Origin: Microbispora siamensis
Lineage (GTDB): Bacteria > Actinomycetota > Actinomycetes > Streptosporangiales > Streptosporangiaceae
Direction of reading: 5' to 3'
Assembly (NCBI RefSeq): GCF_016863095.1
Contig: NZ_BOOF01000005.1
Coordinates: 310,001-374,000 of the forward strand
DNA: 64,000 nucleotides
Part shown: positions 8,227 to 16,616 of the stretch, piece by piece
Layout: every line of letters starts with the position of its first letter
Numbering within the stretch: position 1 is the stretch's first letter
The notes under the pieces: generated by a model
The model's database searches: none
What the model was told of the DNA's origin: nothing
Seen by the model: the letters and a program-made list of their open reading frames with translations, nothing else
Made by a program: the position numbers and the translations under genes

Positions 8227-9044
8227 GCGTCATGTGCCACCACGACCCCGCCCCGACCGGCGATCCGGAGACCCGTGTCCCCACCCCTGCCGGCGAGGAC
8301 GAGGCCGCCCTGCCGGTGCACGCCGAGAGGATGCTGGAACGGCTCACCGACGCCGGAAGACGCCTGGACCGGAAGGCCGAGCGCCAGCGCCGATTCCTGG
8401 TCGACGCCTCCCACGAGCTGCTCACCCCGCTCGCCGGGGTGCGGGCACAGCTGGAGGAGGCCCGGCTGCACCCCGCCGAGACGGACCTCGTCGAGCTCGT
8501 CGATTGCTCGCTGAGAGACGTGGACCGTCTGCAGGCGGTCGTCTCCGACCTGCTGCTGCTCCTGAAGGCGGGGACGAAGCCGCCCCACGAGAGAAGAGCG
8601 GCCGACCTGGCCGAGCTGGTGCGGACGGAGGTCTCCAGCCGTGCGCACCGGTCGCCGGTGCTGCTCCGGCTCATTCCCGGCGTGGCGGTCCACGCCGTCG
8701 AGCACGAGATCCAGCGCCTGCTGGGCAATCTCCTGGACAACGCCCAGCGGCACGCCAGGAGCAGGGTGCTGGTGGAGGTCCGGCAGGAGGGCGCCTATGC
8801 GGAGCTCGCCGTCGCCGACGACGGCGGCGGCATACCCGAAGCCGACCGGGAAAGGGTGTTCGAGCCGTTCACCCGGCTGGAGAAGTCTCGCGGCCGGGGC
8901 GGCTCGGGCCTGGGCCTGACCATCGCGCGGGAGATCGTGCGGGCGCACGGCGGGACCATCGGCGTGGAGGACGCGGCGGAGGGCGGCGCCCGCTTCGTCG
9001 TCCGCCTGCCGCTCGCCGATCCTCCGTCCGGCCGGGGGGCGTGA
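8223..9044 (+). CDS. Sensor histidine kinase lacking membrane sensor (HisKA-HATPase only)
   Basis: This protein keeps only the catalytic half of a two-component kinase. Residues 30-60 look like the end of a HAMP helix, followed by the HisKA box DASHELLTPL (His64), N-box NLLDNAQRHA, G1 box DDGGGIP and G2 box GSGLGLTI. No transmembrane helix or HAMP entry is present, unlike the usual ~400-500 residue members. No response regulator is adjacent. An ATG inside the same frame at 8112 would only add a low-complexity extension. It is either a soluble kinase or the surviving 3' part of a degraded gene. Confidence 0.75.
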   Translation: MSVMCHHDPAPTGDPETRVPTPAGEDEAALPVHAERMLERLTDAGRRLDRKAERQRRFLVDASHELLTPLAGVRAQLEEARLHPAETDLVELVDCSLRDVDRLQAVVSDLLLLLKAGTKPPHERRAADLAELVRTEVSSRAHRSPVLLRLIPGVAVHAVEHEIQRLLGNLLDNAQRHARSRVLVEVRQEGAYAELAVADDGGGIPEADRERVFEPFTRLEKSRGRGGSGLGLTIAREIVRAHGGTIGVEDAAEGGARFVVRLPLADPPSGRGA

Positions 9045-9139
9045 CCGCCCCGTCAGCCGTTGCCGACCGGGATGGCCCCCGTCACGCCCGGGGGCGTGAC
9101 CGCTCCGTCAGCGGCTGCCGATGGGGATCACGGCTGTGA
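9036..9139. repeat. Duplicated 3' end of a histidine kinase gene
   Basis: About 45 bp starting GGGGCGTGACCGC is present at 9036 and again at 9091 (period 55). The right-hand copy is the real end of the reverse-strand kinase (reading IPIGSR then stop). Read on the same strand, the left copy gives IPVGNG then stop. It looks like a diverged duplicate of the gene tail between two convergent kinases. Confidence 0.6.
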
Positions 9140-10958
9140 GCGTCGTGCCATGGCCGATCGGGCTGGTGACCTCGATCGTGCCGCCGAGCGCCTGGACGCG
9201 GTCGATGAGACCGATCAGCCCGGAACCTTTGCCCGGGTCCGCGCCTCCTTTCCCGTTGTCGCGGATCCCGACCCTCGCCGCGTCGTCCGTCGCCTCGACC
9301 TCGACGCACACCATGGAGGCCTGCGCGTGCTTGGCCACGTTCGTCAGGCACTCGGAGACGATGTAGTAGACGGCCACCTCGACCCGCTCCGGCAGGCGCC
9401 CGTCGACCCGCACCTGGAGGTCGACGGGAACCGCCGAGCGGCGCGCGAGCATCTTCAGGGCCGGCCCGAGGCCTCCCTTGGAGAGGATCGCCGGGTGGAT
9501 GCCGCGCGACAGCTCCCGCAGATCCTCCAGCACCAGCGTCAGCCCCTCGGCCGTGTGGGACAGCTGTTCCTTGAGTTCGGGCAGATCCGGTGGCACGGCG
9601 GTCTCCGCCATGCGCAACTGCAGCCCCAGGGAGACGAGGCGCTGCTGGGCCCCGTCGTGCAGATCGCGTTCGATCCGGTGCCGAGTCTCGTCCGAGGCGG
9701 CGACCACGCGGGCCCGCGAGGCGGCGAGCTCGTCACGGGCCTCGGCGTTGGAGATCGCGGTGGCGATCAGCTCGGTGAAGTCCCGCATGCGTTCCTCGAC
9801 GTCGTCCGGCTGCGGCTCGGGAGCGCGGAAGAAGGCGATCATCACGCCCCACAGGCGGGCCTCGACGACGATGGGACTGGCGACCGCGGAGACGACCTGC
9901 TGATCGCCGGCCCACCCGTCCAGCTCCCCTGCCGCGCCCTCCTTCGCCGTCATCCTGCCCGGTTGTTCCGTCCCCAGGACGAGGGCGGACAGGCCGCTCT
10001 CCTTGAGCGGGCGGCGCGAGCCCACCGGCGGCGGGGCCCCGCGGTCCGACCCGCTCCACGAGCCCACCAGGACGACCGTGCGGTCGGGCTCGTAGCGTTC
10101 GATCGCGGTGTGGTCCGCGTTCACGATCAGGCCCATCTCGCGGGCGACCGCGCCGAAGATCTCCGTGGGCGGGACCCCGCGCGCGACCAGGGTGGCGACG
10201 CGTCGCAGGGCGGCCTGCTCCTCGGCGATCCTGGCCAGCTCGTCCCGGCTCGCCGCCAGGGCGGTGCTGATGGCCTCGCGGTCGCGCGCCGCCACCAGCA
10301 GCGTTTCCAGCGAGGGCACCACGCGCTCCCGCAGGCGGCGCATCATGGCCGCCGGCAGGCCCGCGGGCACGACGAGCGTGCCGATCCCGGCACCGTCGTC
10401 GGTCAGCGGCAACGTGATGTGGCGCGGATCGTCGCCGACCGGCCCGAGCTCGACGGCCAGGAACGGCAGGCCGAGGCCCTGTGCCAGGCGCCGGGCCACG
10501 ACCGGCAGCGCCGCATGCAGATGTTCGGCGCGCAGGAGGAGACGGGCCGTCCTGGCATCGAGATCGGCTTCGCGGCGGCGTTCCTCCGCCTCGACGACCA
10601 GGGACCGCATCAGCGCGGCGGCCGCGCTCACCAGCAACCCGACGACCAGGAAGACCAGCAGCGGCACCCACGTCCAGCCGCTGAAGATGGTGACCCGGTG
10701 GATGGGCGGGACCTGGAAGAAGTCGTAGACCATGGCACTGGCCAGGGCGACGCTCACGCCGAGCCACATGCCCCAGAGGTACGCGACCACGAGAACGCCG
10801 AGCAGATAAACTACGTCCAGGGCGTTGCTGGGCGCCACCTGCGCCAGCGCAAAGGCTATGAACGTCTCGGCTGCCACGCATGCGGCGCCCGTCAGGATGC
10901 CCCACAGGAGAGGCGGGCGGCCCGCGCGTAGCAGCAACGACAGCAATCGCGCGCGCAC
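9108..10958 (-). CDS. DUF4118/GAF sensor histidine kinase (NarL-type, HisKA_3)
   Basis: A 616-residue kinase. Residues 15-135 form four helices of the KdpD-like DUF4118 sensor, including a short DFFQVPPIH loop. A coiled segment and a GAF domain (about 250-400) follow. The HisKA_3 dimerisation domain has RDLHDGAQQRL (phosphoacceptor His) and the HATPase has the DNGKGG box. This is the kinase class that works with LuxR-type regulators, and such a gene (11072) is divergent across a 113-bp gap, so they are a likely pair. The signal is unknown; GAF domains often bind haem or small ligands. Confidence 0.9.
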   Translation of the reverse strand: MRARLLSLLLRAGRPPLLWGILTGAACVAAETFIAFALAQVAPSNALDVVYLLGVLVVAYLWGMWLGVSVALASAMVYDFFQVPPIHRVTIFSGWTWVPLLVFLVVGLLVSAAAALMRSLVVEAEERRREADLDARTARLLLRAEHLHAALPVVARRLAQGLGLPFLAVELGPVGDDPRHITLPLTDDGAGIGTLVVPAGLPAAMMRRLRERVVPSLETLLVAARDREAISTALAASRDELARIAEEQAALRRVATLVARGVPPTEIFGAVAREMGLIVNADHTAIERYEPDRTVVLVGSWSGSDRGAPPPVGSRRPLKESGLSALVLGTEQPGRMTAKEGAAGELDGWAGDQQVVSAVASPIVVEARLWGVMIAFFRAPEPQPDDVEERMRDFTELIATAISNAEARDELAASRARVVAASDETRHRIERDLHDGAQQRLVSLGLQLRMAETAVPPDLPELKEQLSHTAEGLTLVLEDLRELSRGIHPAILSKGGLGPALKMLARRSAVPVDLQVRVDGRLPERVEVAVYYIVSECLTNVAKHAQASMVCVEVEATDDAARVGIRDNGKGGADPGKGSGLIGLIDRVQALGGTIEVTSPIGHGTTLTAVIPIGSR

Positions 10959-11071
10959 AAGGCCACACTACTCTCGCCCGACGGATAGAGGACAGGCGAA
11001 AGCCCAGGTCAACACCGTCGCCCGCCACGCCTGACCGGCACGTCCCGGCACGCGAAGAAGGCGGCAGAGCA

Positions 11072-11731
11072 GTGGACGAGACTCCGACGCGAGTGGTGCT
11101 GGCGGACGACGACGTCCTGCTGCGCGAGGGGCTGGCGAGCCTGCTGGAGCGATCGGGATTCGAGGTCGCCGGCCAGGCGGGCAACGCGGCCGAATTGCTC
11201 GCCCTGGTGCGGGAACTCCGTCCGGATCTGGCCGTCGTCGACATCCGGATGCCTCCGGGGCACGCGACGGAGGGCGTCGAGGCGGCCAAGGTCATCCGCG
11301 CGGAGTTCCCCGAGGTGGGCATCCTGCTGCTGTCGGCGCACGTCGAGGTCGAGCAGGCGATGGAGCTGCTCGCCACCGGGCACCGGGTCGGCTACCTGCT
11401 CAAGAGCCGGGTGACCGCGGTGTCCGACTTCGTCGAGACGCTCCAGCGCATCGTCCACGGCGGCTCGGTCGTCGACCCCAGCCTCGTGGCCGAGCTGTTC
11501 AACGCCCGCCGCCGGCATGATCCGCTGGAGGAGCTCACCCAGCGCGAGCGCGAGGTGCTCTCCCTCATGGCGGAGGGCCGGTCGAACGCGGGGATCGCGC
11601 ACAAACTCTGGATCACCGAGGGCACGGTCGAAAAGCACGTGCGCAGCATCATGTCGAGGCTGCGGCTGCCGGAGACGGAGGACGACCACCGCCGCGTGCT
11701 CGCGGTGCTCGCGTTCCTCGACTCCCGCTGA
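11072..11731 (+). CDS. LuxR-family response regulator
   Basis: A 219-residue regulator with a receiver domain (acidic pocket ADDD at 11-14, phosphoacceptor Asp57 in VVDIRMPPG, Lys in LLKSR) and a LuxR helix-turn-helix beginning LTQREREVLSLMAEG. GTG11072 is preceded by AGAAGGCGG and is consistent with the domain edge; the frame is open upstream but that part has no similarity to the family. It probably receives phosphate from the divergent kinase at 9108-10958. Confidence 0.9.
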   Translation: MDETPTRVVLADDDVLLREGLASLLERSGFEVAGQAGNAAELLALVRELRPDLAVVDIRMPPGHATEGVEAAKVIRAEFPEVGILLLSAHVEVEQAMELLATGHRVGYLLKSRVTAVSDFVETLQRIVHGGSVVDPSLVAELFNARRRHDPLEELTQREREVLSLMAEGRSNAGIAHKLWITEGTVEKHVRSIMSRLRLPETEDDHRRVLAVLAFLDSR

Positions 11732-11761
11732 GGCCGTACCGGTGTCGCCGGTCCGGCCCGT

Positions 11762-12133
11762 TCAGGCGTCCGCGCCCCGGAGGATCTCGTCGATGGCCCG
11801 GCCCGACAGGCGCGGCTTCGACAGGAAGGCGAGGGCCGGGCTGGTCGTGATCATCTCGGCGAAGTCCTGCTCGTCGTACGTCGAGATCAGGATGACGCGC
11901 GGCGGACGGTCTCCCGCCTCCTCGTAGAGCCGCAGGGCCAGGTCGAAGCCGTTCTCCTCGCCCAGATCGATGTCGACCAGCACGAGATCAGGCCGCAACT
12001 CCCGGAAGGACCGGAGCGTCTCGGCCGTGGTGGACACCGTGCCCACGACAGCGATGCCGTCCGCCTCCAGCAACATGCGGGCGGCCTCCTTGAAGTGATC
12101 GCTGTCGTCAACGATGAGACACCTGAGGGGCAC
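11762..12133 (-). CDS. Stand-alone receiver domain protein
   Basis: A 123-residue protein that is only a CheY-like receiver: DD at residues 9-10, phosphoacceptor Asp54 in LVDIDLGEENG, the Ser/Thr in LISTYDEQDF, and Lys in LSKPRL. There is no output domain, so it must act by protein contact or as a phosphate sink. The gene faces the LuxR regulator end to end. It lies close to, and divergent from, DUF5999 and RsbW-like genes. It could serve any nearby kinase. Confidence 0.85.
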   Translation of the reverse strand: MPLRCLIVDDSDHFKEAARMLLEADGIAVVGTVSTTAETLRSFRELRPDLVLVDIDLGEENGFDLALRLYEEAGDRPPRVILISTYDEQDFAEMITTSPALAFLSKPRLSGRAIDEILRGADA

Positions 12134-12163
12134 ATCTCAAGAGTGGCATCGGACCACGTCCGC

Positions 12164-12245
12164 GTCATTGCAGCTAGCCGCCATCTCGCGATGCCCGTGG
12201 GCACACCCGTCGGATGGGGGCTGCCAGCGCAGACGGCGGGGCCTT
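12164..12245 (+). ncRNA. Candidate structured RNA element, copy B
   Basis: Matches copy A (7844-7930) in register: CAGCTAGCCG at 12171-12180 and ATGGGGGCTG at 12214-12223, 42-43 bases apart as in copy A. CATTGC (12166-12171) pairs with GCGATG (12188-12193), replacing CATTCC/GGAATG of copy A. CCGTC (12207-12211) can also pair with GACGG (12232-12236). The element sits 60 bases upstream of the DUF5999 start, in its likely 5' leader. I cannot match it to a riboswitch class I know. Confidence 0.45.
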
Positions 12246-12305
12246 CCAGAGGCCATCGTAGGGAGTGTTGGACGGTCCGCCGTCTGAAGGATCGAGGTGA
12301 ACCTC

Positions 12306-12500
12306 ATGTGCCCGCACACCCCGCCATGTCCGCCCGCGTACGCCCCCGATCACGACGCCGCCCGTCTCGTGGCCTTCCACCCCGAGCAGGGGTGGGGACT
12401 GCTCTGCAACGGTGTCGTGGTCTTCGAGGACACCGGCGAACTGCTGCCCGACGGCCGCAGCCTTCTCCCCCACCGAGCCTGCTATGCCCAGGCCGCGTGA
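12306..12500 (+). CDS. DUF5999 family small protein
   Basis: A 64-residue protein matching the DUF5999 family widespread in Streptomyces and relatives. It starts MCPHTPPCPP, continues with the family core HPEQGWGLLCNGVVVFEDTG and ends PDG-PHR. The two N-terminal cysteines with a histidine (C2, H4, C7) and a third Cys in LLCNG may bind metal. ATG12306 has GAGGTGA five bases upstream; GTG12297 is less likely. The function is unknown. A candidate RNA element precedes it. Confidence 0.85.
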   Translation: MCPHTPPCPPAYAPDHDAARLVAFHPEQGWGLLCNGVVVFEDTGELLPDGRSLLPHRACYAQAA

Positions 12501-12504
12501 GTCC

Positions 12505-13005
12505 ATGGGCACGGTCATGCTGGTCCCCATGGCTCGGCGGCCGGACGACGCCTACCCGTGGGAGCGGCTCCCGGCGGACGACGCGGCCGACGACGGCGTG
12601 ACGCACGCGCACCGGGCCTCCTGGGTCCTCCCCGCGGTCCCGTCGTCCACGAGCCTGGCACGCCGGCTCGTCCGCGCCGCGCTGCGGGACTGGGCGGGCA
12701 GCGCGGCGGGCGAGGTGCCCGAGGTGGCCGAGCTGCTCGTCAGCGAGCTGGTCGCCAACGTCCTGCGGCACGGGCGGGGGGAGCCGGTCCTCACGCTCCT
12801 GCTGCGGGACGGCGTCCTGCGGTGCGAGGTCGAGGACGAGGCCCGCGTCCCGTTGCGGGCCCGCGACAGGTCACCTGACGACGACGAGGGCGGCCGGGGG
12901 CTGCTGATCGTCGAGTCCCTGTCCCGTTCCTGGGGCGTGCACCCGACGAGCAGGGGGAAGGCCGTCTGGTTCGAACTGGCCGTGCCTGAGGAGTGTCCGG
13001 CCTAG
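12505..13005 (+). CDS. RsbW/SpoIIAB-like ATP-binding protein
   Basis: A ~166-residue single-domain GHKL ATPase of the anti-sigma-factor kinase type abundant in actinomycetes. It shows the N-box SELVANVLRHG, a degenerate Asp-containing loop (CEVEDEA) and the glycine box GGRGLLIVESL. Members bind or phosphorylate anti-sigma-factor antagonists. No sigma factor or antagonist is adjacent. Start codons at 12484, 12505 and 12529 are all possible; 12505 sits just past the DUF5999 stop. The gene ends tail to tail with the small reverse gene. Confidence 0.8.
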   Translation: MGTVMLVPMARRPDDAYPWERLPADDAADDGVTHAHRASWVLPAVPSSTSLARRLVRAALRDWAGSAAGEVPEVAELLVSELVANVLRHGRGEPVLTLLLRDGVLRCEVEDEARVPLRARDRSPDDDEGGRGLLIVESLSRSWGVHPTSRGKAVWFELAVPEECPA

Positions 13006-13169
13006 TCCCAGTGAGGCGGGCGTTCCTCCAGCAGGCGTGAGACATCGGAGTCGGAGCGCCAATCGCCCCACCCGAGGTCGGTGTCGTCACTCGTCTGGTC
13101 AGGCAGCACCGGCAGCCCCTCGTCGAAGAGGTCCACCGGACGCATGTCATCCGGATGCTGCACACTCAC
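13002..13169 (-). CDS. Small acidic conserved actinobacterial protein
   Basis: A 55-residue Asp-rich protein read from GTG13169 (GTG13163 and ATG13145 are alternatives). Its centre DDTDLGWGDW and its end LLEERPPHWD match a small actinobacterial family I recall ending in RPPHW(E/D). It has no known function. Its stop overlaps the stop of the RsbW-like gene in opposite orientation. It is too short for many gene callers. Confidence 0.7.
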   Translation of the reverse strand: MSVQHPDDMRPVDLFDEGLPVLPDQTSDDTDLGWGDWRSDSDVSRLLEERPPHWD

Positions 13170-13392
13170 GCGGCCAATGCTACTGGCTCCGCCCGGAGCC
13201 GCGAAGCCGTGAGAGCCGTGCGGCCGGACACGGCGCCGAAGGCCCGGCGCGCTGGGGCTCCTTCCCTCGAGGGGAGATCATCCCCCCTCATCGCCGGGCA
13301 AACGTCACGCCCGTACCACCGGACAGCCAACCGCACGCAAAGGTACGATGCGGGAGCAGGGAGCACGCCGGACGAACCCCCCGTGAGGCGGC

Positions 13393-15501
13393 ATGGCAAC
13401 GCCAGCAGGATGGCGGCAAGAGGGCAACCTGCCCGTGGAGCTGACCAGCTTCGTCGGGCGGACGCGATTGCTCGCGTCGCTGAGACAGAAGCTGCAGGAG
13501 TACCGGCTGATCACCGTGACGGGCATCGGCGGGGTCGGCAAGTCACGCACCGCGCTGCGTGTCGCGCACCAGGTGCGGCGGCAGTTCAGGGACGGCGTCT
13601 GGTACGTCGACCTGGCCCGGCTGCAGGACCCGGCGATGGTCTACCACACGATCACGTCCGCGCTCGGCATCGCCGACCAGTCGCCGCGTGAGGGGTCCGA
13701 CACCCTCACGGAATGGCTGGCCGACCGCGAGCTCCTGCTCATCCTGGACACCTGCGAGCACCTCGTCGACGCGTGCGCCCAGCTCACGCAGGAACTGCTC
13801 GACACGGCGCCGCACCTGCGCATCCTGGCGACGAGCCGGCGGTCGCTGAACGCGCCGGGCGAGTACACCGCCGCCGTGCCTCCGCTGTCGGTGCCCGGCG
13901 ACAGCCCCTCGGAGAACCCGTTCACCAACGAGGCCGTCGAGCTGTTCGGGGCGCGGGCCTCCGCCGTCGTGCCCGACTTCGTGGTCGACGAGGACAACAT
14001 CACGGCCGTCGCCGAGCTGTGCCGCCGCCTCGACGGGATCCCGCTGGCCATCGAACTGGCCGCCGTACGCCTGCGCACGCTGTCGGTCGAGCAGATCCTC
14101 GCGCTGCTGGCCGACCGGTTCAGCCTGCTCGCCGGAGCCAGCCGTACGGCGCTGCCGCGGCACCAGACGCTGCGCGCGGCGATCGGGTGGAGCCACGAGC
14201 TGTGCGAACCGGCCGAACGGCTGCTGTGGGCGCGGCTGTCGGTGTTCGCCGGCGACTTCGAGCTCGATGCGGCCCGGCACGTCTGCGCCGGCGACGCCCT
14301 GCCCTCCGACCGGATCCTCGATGTGATCGGCGGCCTGGTCGACAAGTCGGTCCTGCTGAGCTTCCCCACCCCGGCCGGCCAGCGCTACCGGCTGATCGAC
14401 ACGCTGCGGCAGTACGGCGGCGAGTGGCTGGACAAGCTCGGCGAGACGCAGGACCTGCGCCGCCGCCACCGCGACTACTACCTCCAGCTCGCCGAGCGCA
14501 GCGAACACTCGTGGTCGGGACCGCGCCAGGTGCACTGGTACACGCGGATGCGCCAGGAGCACGACAACATCCGCGTCGCGCTCGACTACTGCCTGTCCAC
14601 CCCGGGCGAGGAGCGCGTCGGCCTGGAGCTGCTGTCGGCCCTGTGGTTCCTGTGGGTCGCCTGCGGCTTCGCCCGTGAGGGCGTGATCTACCTGGAGCGC
14701 GCGCTCAAGGCCAGCCCCTCCCCCAGCAAGGAACGCTGCAAGGCCCTGTGGGTGCTCGCCTACATCCGCAGCGCCCAGAGCGACATGGCGGGCGCGCTCG
14801 CCGCGGCCGAGCAGTGCAGCACCGACGCGGTGCGTGTGGGCGACTCGGGCGCGGTGCTGCTCGCGACCAAGATGCAGGGCACCGCGGCCATGCTGCAGGG
14901 CGACGCGAAGAAGGCCACCGCGCTGCTCGGCGTCGCGATCGAGTTCCACCGCGGCGGCCGGGAGCTGAACCCGGGCCTGCTGCCCGCGATCGTCGAGCTG
15001 TCCATGGTGCTGCTCGCGCAGGGCGAGTTCGAGGAGGCGGAGACGCTGCTGGTCGACTGCCTGCAGGTCTGCCAGGAGCGCGGCGAGCTGTGGCTGCGCT
15101 CCTACTCCTGGTACGTCTCCTCACTCGTCCACCGGGCGACCGGCCGGCGCGACGAGGCGCTGGTGGCGTGCAAGGAGGCGCTGCGCATCAAGCGGCACTT
15201 CCACGACGTGCTCGGGATCGTCCTGTGCGTGGACAACCTCGCGACGCTGAACCTCGAGGCCGGCGAGCCGGAACGGACGGCGACCCTCCTCGGGGCGGCC
15301 CAGGCCAACTGGCGGACCTTCGGGCTGCCCCAGTTCGGGTCGCCGTTCTTCACGACGGAGCACGAGCAGTGCGTCAAGGAGTGCAAGAAGCTGATCGGCG
15401 ACGCCGCCTACGACGAGGCGTACGCCGCCGGGGCCCGGTTCAGCCTGGGCGACCTCGTCGAGTACGCGCTGGACGACGTCGACGACTTCCACCTGGACTG
15501 A
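13393..15501 (+). CDS. STAND NTPase with TPR repeats (LuxR/AfsR-like, no DNA-binding domain)
   Basis: A 702-residue signalling ATPase. Walker A GIGGVGKS is at residues 44-51 and Walker B LLLILDTCEH near 115, followed by SRRSL and PLAIELAA motifs of the NB-ARC module. The second half (about 400-690) is helical TPR-like repeats. In relatives an N-terminal SARP or C-terminal LuxR domain is present; here both are absent, so it probably acts through another regulator. The stretch 13170-13392 before it holds no gene. Confidence 0.85.
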   Translation: MATPAGWRQEGNLPVELTSFVGRTRLLASLRQKLQEYRLITVTGIGGVGKSRTALRVAHQVRRQFRDGVWYVDLARLQDPAMVYHTITSALGIADQSPREGSDTLTEWLADRELLLILDTCEHLVDACAQLTQELLDTAPHLRILATSRRSLNAPGEYTAAVPPLSVPGDSPSENPFTNEAVELFGARASAVVPDFVVDEDNITAVAELCRRLDGIPLAIELAAVRLRTLSVEQILALLADRFSLLAGASRTALPRHQTLRAAIGWSHELCEPAERLLWARLSVFAGDFELDAARHVCAGDALPSDRILDVIGGLVDKSVLLSFPTPAGQRYRLIDTLRQYGGEWLDKLGETQDLRRRHRDYYLQLAERSEHSWSGPRQVHWYTRMRQEHDNIRVALDYCLSTPGEERVGLELLSALWFLWVACGFAREGVIYLERALKASPSPSKERCKALWVLAYIRSAQSDMAGALAAAEQCSTDAVRVGDSGAVLLATKMQGTAAMLQGDAKKATALLGVAIEFHRGGRELNPGLLPAIVELSMVLLAQGEFEEAETLLVDCLQVCQERGELWLRSYSWYVSSLVHRATGRRDEALVACKEALRIKRHFHDVLGIVLCVDNLATLNLEAGEPERTATLLGAAQANWRTFGLPQFGSPFFTTEHEQCVKECKKLIGDAAYDEAYAAGARFSLGDLVEYALDDVDDFHLD

Positions 15502-15523
15502 CCGGGCCGCCGGCCGCGGGTGA

Positions 15524-16495
15524 TCACTGCCAGGCGCCGACGTACCGGGAGCTGGTCAGCGAGTAGTCCACGCTGCCGCTGATCCAGTACTTCAGGCCGT
15601 TCACGTACGCGTCGACGGCGGGCGAGCCGAGCGCCTCGGTGGCGGGGCTGAGCGCCGCCATCGCGGCGACCGCCTCGTCGCGCATCGCGCCGATCCGGTC
15701 CATCGCCTCCTGGACCGTGCAGCCGGTGTGCCCGACCAGCACGCTGACGAGGTTGTTGCGGATGTTCGCCTCACTCCGTTCCTTGGCGTACGAGATGAGG
15801 TCGTTGTCCCAGACGACCACGTCGTTGGCGTGCTCGGTCATCTCGTGCACCACCGGATGGCGCCACTCGTCCATGGTGAGGGGGACCTCCGCGGCCACGT
15901 CGATCAGCGCGAAGACGGTGAGCATCGCGCCGGTCCTGCGGCGCATGAAGATGTAGTCGTCGATCGTGGGAACGACGTCGTCCTCCCGGTTGGCGGCCTC
16001 CCAGACCTGGGCGAACAGGTAGTCCTTGGTCGTGGCGCGCCACCGGTCGAGCTGGTCGGCGGTGCCGTGCTTCCTGATCCGCGTCTTGATGTCGAGGAGC
16101 GCGCGGGCGAAGACGTTCTCGACCGGTTCGTCCCCCTCGTTGTCCTCGACCACGCTGTAGAGCTGGGGCAGGGCCCGGGCGATCTCGGCCGCCCGCCGGT
16201 CCGACTCGCAGTAGGCGTCGTCGAACGCGAACAGCCACACGCACCAGTCCGTGACGAGCTGGCACAGCTCCCGGGGGGCGTACGGGTAGGTCCGGGCGCC
16301 GAGCCATCCGTAGCGAGCGAGCCGGAAACGCTCGAACTGGTCGTCGTCGCCGATCATGCCGGAGGCGGCCAGCCAGGCCAGCGTGTCCCGGTTCACCTCG
16401 TCGACGTGCGGGTTCACCGCACTCGGGAAGGGGCAGGTGAGGGAGGGAAGGCGGAGGGGGCGCCCACTGAGGGAATCCGCTTTCGCAGTAGCCAT
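15524..16495 (-). CDS. Class I terpene synthase
   Basis: A 323-residue bacterial terpene cyclase, close to the normal length. It has the N-terminal LTCPFPSAVNPHVDEV segment, the aspartate-rich motif DDAYCE (92-97, the DDxxxE variant), the pyrophosphate-sensing Arg region RRRTG, the Mg-binding triad NDLISYAKE (231-239) and a C-terminal RY. All catalytic motifs are intact, so it should cyclise farnesyl or a similar diphosphate. The product cannot be predicted. ATG16552 would add a 19-residue tail; neither start has a strong ribosome site. No P450 or prenyltransferase is adjacent. Confidence 0.9.
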   Translation of the reverse strand: MATAKADSLSGRPLRLPSLTCPFPSAVNPHVDEVNRDTLAWLAASGMIGDDDQFERFRLARYGWLGARTYPYAPRELCQLVTDWCVWLFAFDDAYCESDRRAAEIARALPQLYSVVEDNEGDEPVENVFARALLDIKTRIRKHGTADQLDRWRATTKDYLFAQVWEAANREDDVVPTIDDYIFMRRRTGAMLTVFALIDVAAEVPLTMDEWRHPVVHEMTEHANDVVVWDNDLISYAKERSEANIRNNLVSVLVGHTGCTVQEAMDRIGAMRDEAVAAMAALSPATEALGSPAVDAYVNGLKYWISGSVDYSLTSSRYVGAWQ

Positions 16496-16560
16496 CCGAC
16501 AAGCATGGTCCTGCCGGACAAAGGGCGCCAGCCTTGCCATAATTACGGACACATTGGTCG

Positions 16561-16616
16561 GCCGGAACGGCCCAGTCGGATCAGCTCAGCCGGAACGGCT
16601 CAATCGGATCAGCCCT
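16561..16616. repeat. 28-bp tandem duplication
   Basis: GCCGGAACGGCYCARTCGGA repeats twice with period 28 in the gap between the terpene synthase and the ankyrin gene; the right copy runs into the ankyrin stop. Each unit holds the small palindrome GCCGGAACGGC. It could serve as the ankyrin gene terminator. Confidence 0.6.
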
